Part shown: positions 1-8,077 of the stretch, in pieces
Position numbering within the stretch: position 1 is the stretch's first letter
Layout of the letters: each line of letters begins with the position of its first letter
Origin: Leadbetterella sp964423865
GTDB lineage: Bacteria > Bacteroidota > Bacteroidia > Cytophagales > Spirosomataceae
Direction of reading: 5' to 3'
Assembly (NCBI GenBank): GCA_964423865.1
Contig: CAYRGN010000018.1
Location: forward strand, 1 to 60,846
DNA length: 60,846 nucleotides
The notes under the pieces: generated by a model
Databases searched by the model: none
The model's input: the letters and a program-made list of their open reading frames with translations, nothing else
What the model was told of the DNA's origin: nothing
Program-made: the position numbers and the translations under genes

Positions 1-248
1 TGAAACGTGAAGGCCAGGTATGGATCAGAATATTCCCTGATAACCCGATTACCAAGAAACCACTTGAAGTGCGGATGGGTAAAGGAAAGGGAGCTCCTGA
101 ATACTGGGTAGCAAATATTTATCCGGGAACCATTCTTTTTGAGTGTACCGGGGTTCCGTTAGAGTTGGCGAAAGAAGCTTTGAGATTAGCAGCTCAGAAG
201 TTACCGGTTAAAACCAAATTCGTAGTTCGCAGGGATTACGAAGCATAA
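1..248 (+). CDS. rplP: 50S ribosomal protein L16, 3' end (cut by window start)
   Basis: The open frame runs from base 3 to the TAA at 246-248 and gives 81 residues of L16, including VRMGKGKGAPEYWVA and the C-terminal LPVKTKFVVRR. L16 sits at the base of the central protuberance of the 50S subunit near the A-site tRNA. The N-terminal part lies outside the window. It is followed after 14 bases by rpmC, as in the S10 operon of most bacteria. Confidence 0.97.
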   Translation, partial: KREGQVWIRIFPDNPITKKPLEVRMGKGKGAPEYWVANIYPGTILFECTGVPLELAKEALRLAAQKLPVKTKFVVRRDYEA

Positions 249-262
249 AATTCAAGAAGAAG

Positions 263-445
263 ATGAAAAAGAATGATCTAAGTGGCTTAACCGCTGAGCA
301 ATTGAAGCAGCAGATAGCCGAAGAAAAAGACAGATTGGTGAAGCTAAAGTTCGCCCATGCGATTACTCCGATTGAAAACCCACGGAGAATTACCGAGGCC
401 CGTAAAAATATTGCAAGGTTATCTACCGCTTTATCAACTAAATAA
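263..445 (+). CDS. rpmC: 50S ribosomal protein L29
   Basis: A 60-residue protein with the two-helix L29 pattern: LSGLTAEQLKQQIAEEKDRL near the start and a basic NPRRITEARKNIARL near the end. L29 lies at the polypeptide exit tunnel and forms part of the docking site for trigger factor and SRP. Length and position between rplP and rpsQ are normal for the family. Confidence 0.97.
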   Translation: MKKNDLSGLTAEQLKQQIAEEKDRLVKLKFAHAITPIENPRRITEARKNIARLSTALSTK

Positions 446-458
446 ATTTTAATTTCTC

Positions 459-713
459 ATGGAAAGAAAAGTAAGAAAAGAGCGTACGGGGGTAGTAACC
501 AGTAATAAAATGGACAAATCCGGCACCGTTCTGGTGGTTAGAAAGGTGAAACACCCGAAATACGGAAAGTTCATGATCAGAAGCAAGAAGTTTATGTTTC
601 ATGATGAAAATAACGAAGCCGGAATTGGCGATACCGTTAGAATCATGGAAACCAGACCGCTTAGCAGGAGCAAGAGTTGGAGATTGGTCGAAATTATCCA
701 AAGGGCCAAGTAA
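459..713 (+). CDS. rpsQ: 30S ribosomal protein S17
   Basis: An 84-residue OB-fold protein that binds 16S rRNA early in 30S assembly. The signature GVVTSNKMDKSGTVLV and VKHPKYGKFMIRSKKF are visible, followed by the GDTVRIMETRPLSRSKSWRL segment. It starts 13 bases after rpmC. The preceding bases are A/T-rich with no Shine-Dalgarno sequence, as expected in Bacteroidota. Confidence 0.97.
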   Translation: MERKVRKERTGVVTSNKMDKSGTVLVVRKVKHPKYGKFMIRSKKFMFHDENNEAGIGDTVRIMETRPLSRSKSWRLVEIIQRAK

Positions 714-777
714 TCTGTTCATCAGTTGTGAATTGCTTTCAAGCAAAATTTTAAAGAAACATTAAAAAGGTAATATA

Positions 778-1146
778 ATGTTACAGCAGGAATCAAGAGC
801 CAACGTTGCTGACAACAGCGGGGCGAAAGAAGTTTTGGTAATCAGGGTTTTGGGAGGTACGAAAAAGAGATATGCGTCTTTGGGCGATAAAGTAGTGGTT
901 ACTGTAAAAAGTGCCCTTTCCTCTTCCAATATGAAAAAAGGTACTGTTTCCAAAGCGGTGGTGGTGAGAACAACCAAAGAGGTTAGAAGAAAAGACGGTT
1001 CCTATATCCGGTTCGAGGAAAACGCAGTAGTACTGCTCAATAACCAGAACGAACCCCGTGGAACCCGTATTTTCGGGCCGGTAGCCAGAGAGCTGAGAGA
1101 GAAGCAGTTTATGAAGATTGTTTCTTTAGCTCCTGAAGTACTTTAA
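778..1146 (+). CDS. rplN: 50S ribosomal protein L14
   Basis: A 122-residue protein of standard length beginning MLQQESRANVADNSGAKEV, the diagnostic L14 N-terminus. It ends with the FGPVARELREKQFMKIVSLA segment. L14 contacts 16S rRNA across the subunit interface. A 64-base spacer separates it from rpsQ, longer than most gaps in this operon, but no clear promoter is seen there. Confidence 0.97.
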   Translation: MLQQESRANVADNSGAKEVLVIRVLGGTKKRYASLGDKVVVTVKSALSSSNMKKGTVSKAVVVRTTKEVRRKDGSYIRFEENAVVLLNNQNEPRGTRIFGPVARELREKQFMKIVSLAPEVL

Positions 1147-1170
1147 TCATATCAAAAGTAATTAATTACA

Positions 1171-1509
1171 ATGGAAAGGAAATTTAACAAGATACCTAAG
1201 CTGCACGTGAAATCGGGAGATACTGTGCAGGTGATCGCCGGAAACTCCAAAGGAAAGACCGGGAAGATCGTAGAGGTCCTGATAAAGAAAAACCGGGTCA
1301 TCGTGGAAGGTGTGAATATGATTAAAAAGCACATCAAACCCAGCGCTCAGAACCCTCAGGGAGAAATCAGGGAAGTAGAAGGAACCATTCATATCAGCAA
1401 TGTGAAACTGGTAGATCCTTCAACCGGAAAGCCTACCCGCACCGGCAGAAAAGTAAATGAGGCAGGCAAGTTGCAACGATACTCGAAGGCAACAGGTAAA
1501 TTTATCTAA
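1171..1509 (+). CDS. rplX: 50S ribosomal protein L24
   Basis: A 112-residue protein with an N-terminal KOW motif (KSGDTVQVIAGNSKGKTGKI), which defines L24, an early 50S assembly initiator that binds 23S rRNA near the tunnel exit. The remainder (VNMIKKHIKPSAQNPQGEI) also fits. It has the normal place between rplN and rplE. Confidence 0.97.
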   Translation: MERKFNKIPKLHVKSGDTVQVIAGNSKGKTGKIVEVLIKKNRVIVEGVNMIKKHIKPSAQNPQGEIREVEGTIHISNVKLVDPSTGKPTRTGRKVNEAGKLQRYSKATGKFI

Positions 1510-1545
1510 TAAAAACCGGGTGGGTCGGAAATCCACCTTAAAAAC

Positions 1546-2094
1546 ATGGCAAGATTAAGAGAAAAATACAAGAACGAAGTGGTGAAGGAGCTGCAGGAGA
1601 AATTCCAGTATAAATCCATTATGCAGGTGCCTAAACTGGTGAAGATCGTGGTAAACAGAGGCGTGGGCGCCGCTACCGGAGATAAGAAACTGGTAGACAG
1701 CAGCGTGGAAGAGTTAAGCACCATTACCGGTCAGAAAGCGGTTCCTACAGTGTCTAAAAAGGCGGTATCGAACTTTAAATTGAGAGAAGGTATGCCCATT
1801 GGCGCTAAAGTAACCCTGAGGGCTACCATGATGTATGAATTTCTGGACCGTCTTACTGCGGTAGCACTTCCTAGGGTAAGAGACTTCCAGGGTATTTCCG
1901 AGAAAGGATTTGACGGAAGAGGTAACTACAACTTCGGAGTAACCGAGCAGATTATCTTCCCTGAAATTTCTATCGACAAGATCAGCAAGATCCAGGGAAT
2001 GGACATCACTTTTGTAACCACCGCGAAGACGGATGCCGAAGCATACGAATTGTTGAAAGCACTGGGAATGCCCTTCGCTAATAAAAACAAATAA
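1546..2094 (+). CDS. rplE: 50S ribosomal protein L5
   Basis: A 182-residue L5, the 5S rRNA-binding protein of the central protuberance. Visible family segments are VPKLVKIVVNRGVGAA, GQKAVPTVSKKAVSNFKLRE, MYEFLDRLTAVALPRVRDF, FDGRGNYNFGVTEQIIFPEI and the C-terminal GMPF. Start and length are typical. It precedes rpsN by 14 bases. Confidence 0.98.
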   Translation: MARLREKYKNEVVKELQEKFQYKSIMQVPKLVKIVVNRGVGAATGDKKLVDSSVEELSTITGQKAVPTVSKKAVSNFKLREGMPIGAKVTLRATMMYEFLDRLTAVALPRVRDFQGISEKGFDGRGNYNFGVTEQIIFPEISIDKISKIQGMDITFVTTAKTDAEAYELLKALGMPFANKNK

Positions 2095-2108
2095 AGATAT
2101 AATCAATC

Positions 2109-2378
2109 ATGGCAAGAGAGTCAGTAAAAGCTAGAGAAAGAAAAAGAGAAAGACTGGTGGCAAGATATGCGGCCAAGAGAGAAGCTCTGAAAAAAGCCGA
2201 AGACTGGAGAGGTCTTGACGCCCTCCCCAAAAACTCCTCCCCTGTAAGACTGCACAACAGATGTAAGCTTACCGGACGTCCGAAAGGATATATGAGAAGA
2301 TTCGGTATCAACCGGGTTACCTTCAGAGAGATGGCGAACAACGGCCTTATCCCCGGTGTGACCAAATCCTCTTGGTAA
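2109..2378 (+). CDS. rpsN: 30S ribosomal protein S14, zinc-free long form
   Basis: An 89-residue S14 starting MARESVKARERKRERLVARY and carrying the NRCKLTGRPKGYMRRFGINR core. It is the long form lacking the CxxC...CxxC zinc ribbon of the 61-residue type, so it should fold without zinc. It is the last gene before an internal spacer of 112 bases that holds a promoter and hairpin before rpsH. Confidence 0.97.
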   Translation: MARESVKARERKRERLVARYAAKREALKKAEDWRGLDALPKNSSPVRLHNRCKLTGRPKGYMRRFGINRVTFREMANNGLIPGVTKSSW

Positions 2379-2406
2379 AAAAGTTTTTTTTCTTATTCAG
2401 AATTAT

Positions 2407-2414
2407 TATCTTTG
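2407..2414 (+). promoter_or_regulatory. Putative internal promoter (-7 TATCTTTG) upstream of rpsH
   Basis: TATCTTTG matches the Bacteroidota -7 consensus TAnnTTTG exactly. It lies in the only large gap of the spc operon, between rpsN and rpsH. A T-run precedes it but no good TTTG -33 box is seen at 19-21 bases, so this is inferred from the -7 element and its position only. Confidence 0.45.
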
Positions 2415-2427
2415 CAGCCCAGTTAGA

Positions 2428-2463
2428 TAAGTCACGCCTGTGATACTGTCTGACGTTGGCTTA
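2428..2463 (+). promoter_or_regulatory. Possible leader hairpin before rpsH
   Basis: TAAGTC-ACG at 2428-2436 can pair with CGT-(bulged T)-GGCTTA at 2454-2463, giving a nine-pair stem (one G-U) with a single bulge, around a 17-base loop. It would lie just downstream of the putative promoter and 28 bases before the rpsH ATG. In E. coli S8 represses the spc operon by binding its mRNA, but a site at this place is only a suggestion. Confidence 0.3.
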
Positions 2464-2490
2464 AGGTATCCAAAATATTAACTTAGTAAA

Positions 2491-2892
2491 ATGATTACAA
2501 CGGATCCAATAGCAGATTTTCTTACCAGAATCAGAAATGCTATTAAAGCGAGGCACAGAGTGGTAGACATCCCGGCCTCCAACCTGAAAAAAGAGTTAAC
2601 TGCGCTCCTTTATGAAAAAGGATATATCGCAAGTTACAAATTTGAGGACGAAGGTCCACAGGGGAATATCAAGATCGCCTTGAAATATAATCCCCAAACC
2701 AAAAGATCAGCGATCGTAAACCTGACAAGAGTTTCCAAGCCGGGTCTTCGCAAGTATGTGAAGTCTACCGAGCTGCCAAGGGTGCTTAACGGATTGGGTA
2801 TCGCTATCATCTCTACTTCCAAAGGTATCATCACCGACAAGGAGGCCCGCACGTTGAACGTGGGTGGAGAGGTGCTTTGTTATGTATATTAA
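2491..2892 (+). CDS. rpsH: 30S ribosomal protein S8
   Basis: A 133-residue S8 with the N-terminal DPIADFLTRIRNAIKARH and the C-terminal STSKGIITDKEARTLNVGGE block (family pattern [GE]x2[LIV]2[ST]T). S8 binds the central domain of 16S rRNA and in many bacteria regulates the spc operon. A putative promoter and hairpin lie just upstream, so this gene may head its own transcript. Confidence 0.97.
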   Translation: MITTDPIADFLTRIRNAIKARHRVVDIPASNLKKELTALLYEKGYIASYKFEDEGPQGNIKIALKYNPQTKRSAIVNLTRVSKPGLRKYVKSTELPRVLNGLGIAIISTSKGIITDKEARTLNVGGEVLCYVY

Positions 2893-2945
2893 TTTTTGTT
2901 GACCGCTCGGCCCTTCAAACGGGACAGAGCCTTAAACGTATAATC

Positions 2946-3503
2946 ATGTCAAGAATAGGTAAAAAGCCAATTAACATCCCTGCCGGAGTAACCGTAAATG
3001 TGGCCAGCGGAAACGTGGTGACCGCTAAGGGCCCCAAGGGAGAACTAACACAGAAGATCGACAACGATCTCAAGATCTCCATCGAAGACGGAGTTTTAAC
3101 CGTGGAGAGACCTACCGAGCAGAAAAGACATAAAGCGCTGCACGGCCTTTCGCGGTCACTGATCAATAACCTGGTCGAAGGTGTGAGCGGAGGTTACAAG
3201 AAAGAGCTGGAGCTCGTAGGTGTGGGTTATAAAGCGACCAATAACGGAAACGTAATTGATATGTCTTTGGGCTACTCGCACAACATCATCTTCGTAGCGC
3301 CGAAAGAAATTTCAGTGGCTACACGGATGGAGAAGGGTAAAAACCCGATCATTACCCTTGAAAGTAATGATAAGCAACTGCTGGGTATGGTCTGTGCAAA
3401 GATCAGATCATTACGTAAGATCGAGCCTTACAAAGGTAAAGGTATTCGCTTTGTAGGTGAGGTAGTGAGAAGAAAAGCAGGTAAGACTGCCGGTAAGAAA
3501 TAA
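2946..3503 (+). CDS. rplF: 50S ribosomal protein L6
   Basis: A 185-residue L6 starting MSRIGKKPINIPAGVTV, the standard N-terminus. The open frame extends upstream to 2877 over the end of rpsH, but that part has no family similarity, so the ATG at 2946 is the start. The C-terminal signature EPYKGKGIRFVGEVVRRKAG is present. L6 lies near the sarcin-ricin loop and the GTPase-factor site. Confidence 0.97.
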   Translation: MSRIGKKPINIPAGVTVNVASGNVVTAKGPKGELTQKIDNDLKISIEDGVLTVERPTEQKRHKALHGLSRSLINNLVEGVSGGYKKELELVGVGYKATNNGNVIDMSLGYSHNIIFVAPKEISVATRMEKGKNPIITLESNDKQLLGMVCAKIRSLRKIEPYKGKGIRFVGEVVRRKAGKTAGKK

Positions 3504-3528
3504 TTAAGAACTTCAAATTTTAACATAT

Positions 3529-3876
3529 ATGTCCGGAGTTAAGTCTGAAAGAAGACAAAAAATAAAATGGAGAATCAGGAAAAGAGTTAACGGTACTGCA
3601 GAAAGGCCAAGGTTAACTGTTTTTCGGAGCAACGCCGGGATCTACGCTCAGCTGATTGACGATGTGGCAGGTAAAACCCTTGCGGCAGCTTCAACACGCG
3701 AGCTGGGTCTGAAATCTTTAAATGTAGAGAACTCAAAGCAAGTGGGTGCTGCAGTGGCAAAAAAAGCTCAGGAAGCGGGTATCAGCAGTGTCGTTTTTGA
3801 CCGGAACGGATACCTTTATCATGGTAACGTGAAAGCTTTGGCTGACGGGGCAAGAGAAGCAGGACTTAACTTTTAA
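3529..3876 (+). CDS. rplR: 50S ribosomal protein L18
   Basis: A 115-residue L18, a 5S rRNA-binding protein. It has the basic N-terminus (SERRQKIKWRIRKRVNGT), the RPRLTVFRSNAGIYAQLIDD core and the C-terminal FDRNGYLYHGNVKALADGAR. It is spaced 25 bases after rplF and 10 before rpsE. Confidence 0.97.
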   Translation: MSGVKSERRQKIKWRIRKRVNGTAERPRLTVFRSNAGIYAQLIDDVAGKTLAAASTRELGLKSLNVENSKQVGAAVAKKAQEAGISSVVFDRNGYLYHGNVKALADGAREAGLNF

Positions 3877-3886
3877 TACTATTTAA

Positions 3887-4390
3887 ATGAAAGCGATAAA
3901 AGTAAACGAATCAGAATTAAAAGAGAAAGTTGTAGCTATCAACCGGGTTGCCAAAGTAGTAAAAGGCGGACGCCGTTTCAGCTTTTCAGCTATCGTGGTT
4001 CTGGGTGACGGACAGGGTGCCGTTGGCCAGGGACTGGGAAAAGCCAATGAGGTGACCGATGCTATTTCCAAAGCTGTGGAAGATGCCCGTAAAAATCTGG
4101 TGAACGTTCCTATTATCAACGGAACCGTTCCGCACGATATGGAAGGAAAATTCTCAGGCGGTTTCGTATATGTGAAACCTGCAGCTCCCGGTACGGGGGT
4201 GATCGCCGGTGGTGCGATGCGTGCGGTACTGGAAGCCGCCGGGGTGCATAACGTATTGGCCAAGTCGAAAGGTTCTTCCAACCCGCATAACGTGGTGAAG
4301 GCTACCATTGACGCGCTGACCAAAATGAGAGCTCCGCATGAAGTAGCCATGCAGAGAAGAGTGAAATTGAATAAAGTATTTAATGGCTGA
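3887..4390 (+). CDS. rpsE: 30S ribosomal protein S5
   Basis: A 167-residue S5 with the double-stranded RNA-binding-like N-domain (INRVAKVVKGGRRFSFSAI, then VVLGDGQGAVGQGLGKANEV) and the C-domain with the GTGVIAGGAMRAVLEAAGV signature. S5 takes part in decoding accuracy at the neck of the 30S subunit. The start ATG follows ACTATTTAA with no Shine-Dalgarno sequence. Confidence 0.98.
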   Translation: MKAIKVNESELKEKVVAINRVAKVVKGGRRFSFSAIVVLGDGQGAVGQGLGKANEVTDAISKAVEDARKNLVNVPIINGTVPHDMEGKFSGGFVYVKPAAPGTGVIAGGAMRAVLEAAGVHNVLAKSKGSSNPHNVVKATIDALTKMRAPHEVAMQRRVKLNKVFNG

Positions 4391-4414
4391 TAAAAGCCTC
4401 AAACATTTGTAAAA

Positions 4415-4594
4415 ATGGCTAAAGTTAAAGTTACTCAAGTTAGAAGTACGATCAAGAGACCGAAGAATCAGAAACTTACTATGCAGGCTTTGGGCTTAAC
4501 TAAAATAGGGAAATCTGTGGAAGTAGAAGCTGATGCTGCAATTGAGGGGATGATCCGGAAGGTAAATCATCTTATAACCGTTGAGAACGTTTAA
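4415..4594 (+). CDS. rpmD: 50S ribosomal protein L30
   Basis: A small 59-codon frame reading MAKVKVTQVRSTIKRPKNQK at the start, with the family segment LGLTKIGKSVEVEA and ending HLITVENV. This matches L30, present in spc operons of many bacteria between rpsE and rplO, exactly its place here. Confidence 0.96.
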   Translation: MAKVKVTQVRSTIKRPKNQKLTMQALGLTKIGKSVEVEADAAIEGMIRKVNHLITVENV

Positions 4595-4640
4595 ACAGGG
4601 ATAACCGAGTAGTAATTATACTGCGATAAATTTTTTAAGA

Positions 4641-5129
4641 ATGAAATTAGAATCATTAAAGCCCGCTCAGGGATCAGTTAGAAATAATACCCGTCTGGGT
4701 AGAGGACAAGGTTCAGGTGGGGGCGGAACAGCCAAAAGAGGTCATAAAGGAGCGAAATCAAGATCCGGTTACAGCCAGAAAAGAGGATTTGAAGGTGGTC
4801 AGATGCCCCTCCAAAGACGAGTTCCTAAATTTGGTTTCAAAAATATCAATCGGGTGGCATACAAAGCCATCAACCTGGATACCATTCAGGCCCTGTTTGA
4901 AAAAACGGGTGAAGCCAATATCAATCTGGAGTTCCTTAGAACCCACGGGCTGGGTTCCAAATCGGATCTTATCAAGGTATTGGGAAGAGGAGAGTTTAGC
5001 GCTAAGGTCAATGTGACCGTACACGCATTCTCCAAATCTGCCGAAGAAGCGATTACAAAAGCCGGAGGTACCGCAAGTGTGGCCGGACAGGTCGCTGAAG
5101 CCGGGAAAGAATTAAACGGTGGCGAATAA
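4641..5129 (+). CDS. rplO: 50S ribosomal protein L15
   Basis: A 162-residue L15. The Gly/Arg-rich N-terminal tail (RLGRGQGSGGGGTAKRGHKG, SGYSQKRGFEGGQMPLQRR) threads into 23S rRNA in known structures. The globular C-terminal domain is about 15 residues longer than in E. coli and ends in an Ala/Gly/Glu-rich stretch. It is directly upstream of secY. Confidence 0.97.
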   Translation: MKLESLKPAQGSVRNNTRLGRGQGSGGGGTAKRGHKGAKSRSGYSQKRGFEGGQMPLQRRVPKFGFKNINRVAYKAINLDTIQALFEKTGEANINLEFLRTHGLGSKSDLIKVLGRGEFSAKVNVTVHAFSKSAEEAITKAGGTASVAGQVAEAGKELNGGE

Positions 5130-5144
5130 TTGTTTAGATAGACT

Positions 5145-6467
5145 ATGAAAAAATTTATAACCACCCTAAAGAATATCTGGTCAATCGAGGAGTTGAGGAA
5201 CCGAATCCTTACCACTTTGTTTATTATCGTGGTGTTCCGGATCGGATCCCATATCACCCTTCCGGGGGTAGATCCGTCCAAACTTACTGATTTAACGGGA
5301 GGAAACGGACTTCTGGGACTTCTGGATACGCTGGTAGGTGGTGCGTTCAGCAATGCTTCTGTGATGGCGCTGGGGATTATGCCGTACATTTCGGCCTCCA
5401 TCGCGGTACAGTTGCTCGGACTGGCGCTTCCTTATTTCTCTAAATTGCAGAAAGAGGGAGAGTCAGGGCGGAAGAAGCTGAATCAAATCACCCGTTGGCT
5501 GACCATTGCCGTAACACTTACACAAGGTTTCGCTTATTTAAAATCTACGATTCCTACCGATGCCATTGTGATTTCTCAGGGGCTTTTTTATGTTTCCGGG
5601 GTGATCTTACTGGTAGCGGGCACCATGATGTGTCTGTGGCTTGGTGAACGTATTACAGAAAAAGGTATTGGTAACGGTATTTCCATGATCATCATGATCG
5701 GGATTGTATCCCGTTTTCCCGGAGCAATTATCGGGGAGGGACGTGCCCGTGTGGCCGACGGTCAGCCGCTTTATTTTATCCTGGAACTGGTGGTATTGTT
5801 CCTGGTAGTAATTTTTGCGGTAGGACTTACCCAGGCGGTTCGGAGAGTACCTGTGCAATACGCGAAGCAGATTGTAGGCAATAAAACAGTAAGCGGACAA
5901 CGCCAGTACCTGCCTCTGAAGGTGAATATTTCGGGTGTGATGCCCATTATCTTCGGTCAGGCACTGATGTTTGTACCTTCTTTCGTGGCGGGATATTTCG
6001 CTGAGAAAAGCGATACAGCCCAGTACATCGCTACTGCTTTCGGAGACTTTACTTCCTGGCAGTATAACCTGCTGTACGCGGTACTGATTATCGCCTTTAC
6101 GTTCTTCTATACGGCTATTTCGATTAACCCTAATCAGATAGCCGACGATATGAAAAGAGGAGGAGGGTTTATTCCAGGGGTGAAACCCGGGGTAGCTACG
6201 TCTGACTTTATCGCACAGATCCTGGATCGGATTACGTTTCCCGGAGCAATTTTGCTGGCGCTGATTGCCATTTTCCCGGCTATTGCCAGCCTGTTCGGTA
6301 TGACGCAGCTTTTCGCTTCCTTCTATGGAGGTACTTCACTGCTGATCCTCGTGGGTGTGGTATTGGATACTCTCCAGCAGATTGAAAGTTACCTGCTGAT
6401 GAAACGTTATGAAGGGTTGATGGAATCCGGAAGGGTTCTGGGAAGAGAGCAGCTCGTAGCCAGATAA
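5145..6467 (+). CDS. secY: Protein translocase subunit SecY
   Basis: A 440-residue polytopic membrane protein with about ten hydrophobic helices; it forms the protein-conducting channel with SecE and SecG. Family marks are GSHITLPGVD near the first helix and plug, GIMPYISASIAVQLL, the cytosolic loop with GERITEKGIGNGISMIIMIG, and YTAISINPNQIADDMKRGGG. The start is 15 bases after rplO. The stop is followed one base later by map. Confidence 0.98.
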   Translation: MKKFITTLKNIWSIEELRNRILTTLFIIVVFRIGSHITLPGVDPSKLTDLTGGNGLLGLLDTLVGGAFSNASVMALGIMPYISASIAVQLLGLALPYFSKLQKEGESGRKKLNQITRWLTIAVTLTQGFAYLKSTIPTDAIVISQGLFYVSGVILLVAGTMMCLWLGERITEKGIGNGISMIIMIGIVSRFPGAIIGEGRARVADGQPLYFILELVVLFLVVIFAVGLTQAVRRVPVQYAKQIVGNKTVSGQRQYLPLKVNISGVMPIIFGQALMFVPSFVAGYFAEKSDTAQYIATAFGDFTSWQYNLLYAVLIIAFTFFYTAISINPNQIADDMKRGGGFIPGVKPGVATSDFIAQILDRITFPGAILLALIAIFPAIASLFGMTQLFASFYGGTSLLILVGVVLDTLQQIESYLLMKRYEGLMESGRVLGREQLVAR

Positions 6468-6468
6468 G

Positions 6469-7272
6469 ATGACAGGAAGAGCAGTTATTCTTAAAAGCAG
6501 GGAAGAGGCGGAGATTATACGGGCCAACGGGGAGATACTGGGGATGGCACACGCGGAAGTCGCGAAACTCATTGCCCCCGGAGTAAAGACCAAAATGTTG
6601 GACAGAATCGCGGAAGAGTTTATTCTCGACCACAAGGCCAAACCTTCCTTTAAGAATTATAACGGTTTCCCGTATTCCTTGTGTATTTCGGTCAATGAAG
6701 TGGTTGTACACGGTTTTCCGGGCGATCGGGAGTTGAAAGACGGGGATGTGATTTCAGTAGACGGTGGAGTGTATAAAAATGGTTTTCATGCCGACAGCGC
6801 GTATACCTACCTGGTAGGGGAAGTGAAAGAGGAAACTAAAACCATGGTCAAGGAAACCAAGCAGTCTTTGTTCGAAGGAATCGCGACGGTGAGAGCGGGA
6901 AACAGGATTGGAGATCTGAGTTATGCCATCCAGCATTATACGGAAAGCCGGGGATACGGAGTAGTACGTGAACTGGTGGGGCATGGTGTAGGCAAGAATC
7001 TCCACGAAGCTCCCGAAGTGGCTAACTACGGAAAACGCGGACAGGGAACTAAAATGCAGGCAGGAATGGTTTTAGCCATTGAGCCTATGATCACGCAGGG
7101 GAAACGCTACGTGGTTCAGGAGGCAGACGGATGGACTATTCGTACGGAAGACCGGCTGCCGGCGGCACACTTTGAGCATACGGTATGGGTAACGGAAAGC
7201 GGATGTGAAATTCTCACCACTTTCGCCCATATTGAGGATGTGTTAAAAAGCAGAAATTTGGAAGTTTTATAA
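6469..7272 (+). CDS. map: Methionine aminopeptidase, type I
   Basis: A 267-residue pita-bread-fold metalloprotease that removes the initiator methionine from nascent proteins. The five metal ligands can be placed: two Asp in VDGGVYKNGFHADSAYTY, His in ELVGHGVGKNLHEAPEV, Glu in LAIEPMITQG and Glu in AHFEHTVWVTE. The gene lies between secY (1-base gap) and infA (2-base gap), so it is almost certainly cotranscribed with them. Confidence 0.97.
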   Translation: MTGRAVILKSREEAEIIRANGEILGMAHAEVAKLIAPGVKTKMLDRIAEEFILDHKAKPSFKNYNGFPYSLCISVNEVVVHGFPGDRELKDGDVISVDGGVYKNGFHADSAYTYLVGEVKEETKTMVKETKQSLFEGIATVRAGNRIGDLSYAIQHYTESRGYGVVRELVGHGVGKNLHEAPEVANYGKRGQGTKMQAGMVLAIEPMITQGKRYVVQEADGWTIRTEDRLPAAHFEHTVWVTESGCEILTTFAHIEDVLKSRNLEVL

Positions 7273-7274
7273 GT

Positions 7275-7493
7275 ATGGCAAAACAATCGAACATAGAAGT
7301 AGATGGTATCATCCTGGAAGCGCTGTCTAACGCCATGTTTAAAGTTCAGCTGGACAATAAGCATGAAGTGATAGCTCATATTTCCGGTAAGATGCGTATG
7401 AATTACATCCGTATCCTTCCCGGCGATAAGGTGAAACTGGAGATGTCGCCATACGACTTATCAAAAGCAAGAATTACATACAGGTACAAGTAA
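7275..7493 (+). CDS. infA: Translation initiation factor IF-1
   Basis: A 72-residue S1-like OB-fold protein starting MAKQSNIEVDGIILEALSNA, with KVQLDNKHEVIAHISGKMR and the C-terminal ARITYRYK typical of IF-1. It binds the 30S A-site during initiation. It starts 2 bases after map. Confidence 0.97.
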   Translation: MAKQSNIEVDGIILEALSNAMFKVQLDNKHEVIAHISGKMRMNYIRILPGDKVKLEMSPYDLSKARITYRYK

Positions 7494-7514
7494 GGATATT
7501 TTAATACGACAGTA

Positions 7515-7631
7515 ATGAAAGTTAAAGCATCAGTTAAAAAGCGTAGTGAAGACTGCAAGGTGATCAGACGCAAAGGTAAAATTTACGTAATCAATAAGAA
7601 AAATCCTAAGTTTAAACAAAGACAAGGTTAA
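7515..7631 (+). CDS. rpmJ: 50S ribosomal protein L36, zinc-free form
   Basis: A 38-codon frame: MKVKASVKKRSEDCKVIRRK, then GKIYVINKKNPKFKQRQG. Start and end match L36, but of the three Cys and one His that bind zinc in the common form only one Cys remains. This is the C-minus type, which needs no zinc. It lies between infA and rpsM as expected. Confidence 0.95.
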   Translation: MKVKASVKKRSEDCKVIRRKGKIYVINKKNPKFKQRQG

Positions 7632-7637
7632 TAATTT

Positions 7638-8012
7638 ATGAGGATCTCAGGGGTAGATATTCCGGACAAAAAGAGAGGCGAAATCTCTCTTACCTATATT
7701 TACGGTATAGGTCGCAGTACAGCAAAGAACATTCTTAACCAGGCGAACATATCGGTTGATAAGAAAGCCGGAGAATGGTCTGATGATGAAGCTAACGCTA
7801 TTCGTGCTATCATCAACAATGAATTTAAAGTAGAGGGTGCGCTTCGTTCCGAAGTTCAGCTGAGTATCAAACGCCTGATGGACATTGGATGTTACCGGGG
7901 TCTGAGACACCGGAAAGGGTTGCCTTTACGAGGACAAAAGACGAAAAACAACTCCCGTACGCGGAAAGGTAAGCGTAAGACGATAGCCAATAAGAAAAAG
8001 GCTACGAAATAA
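7638..8012 (+). CDS. rpsM: 30S ribosomal protein S13
   Basis: A 124-residue S13 with the N-terminal helix-two-turn-helix (RISGVDIPDKKRGEISLTYI, YGIGRSTAKNIL) and the basic tail GCYRGLRHRKGLPLRGQKTK that contacts the P-site tRNA. It starts 6 bases after rpmJ. Confidence 0.98.
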   Translation: MRISGVDIPDKKRGEISLTYIYGIGRSTAKNILNQANISVDKKAGEWSDDEANAIRAIINNEFKVEGALRSEVQLSIKRLMDIGCYRGLRHRKGLPLRGQKTKNNSRTRKGKRKTIANKKKATK

Positions 8013-8077
8013 TTAATAATCTATGATCAGGGGAAGGCGTTTTGCTTTCCTGCCTTAATTTATCATTTTCGAATATA

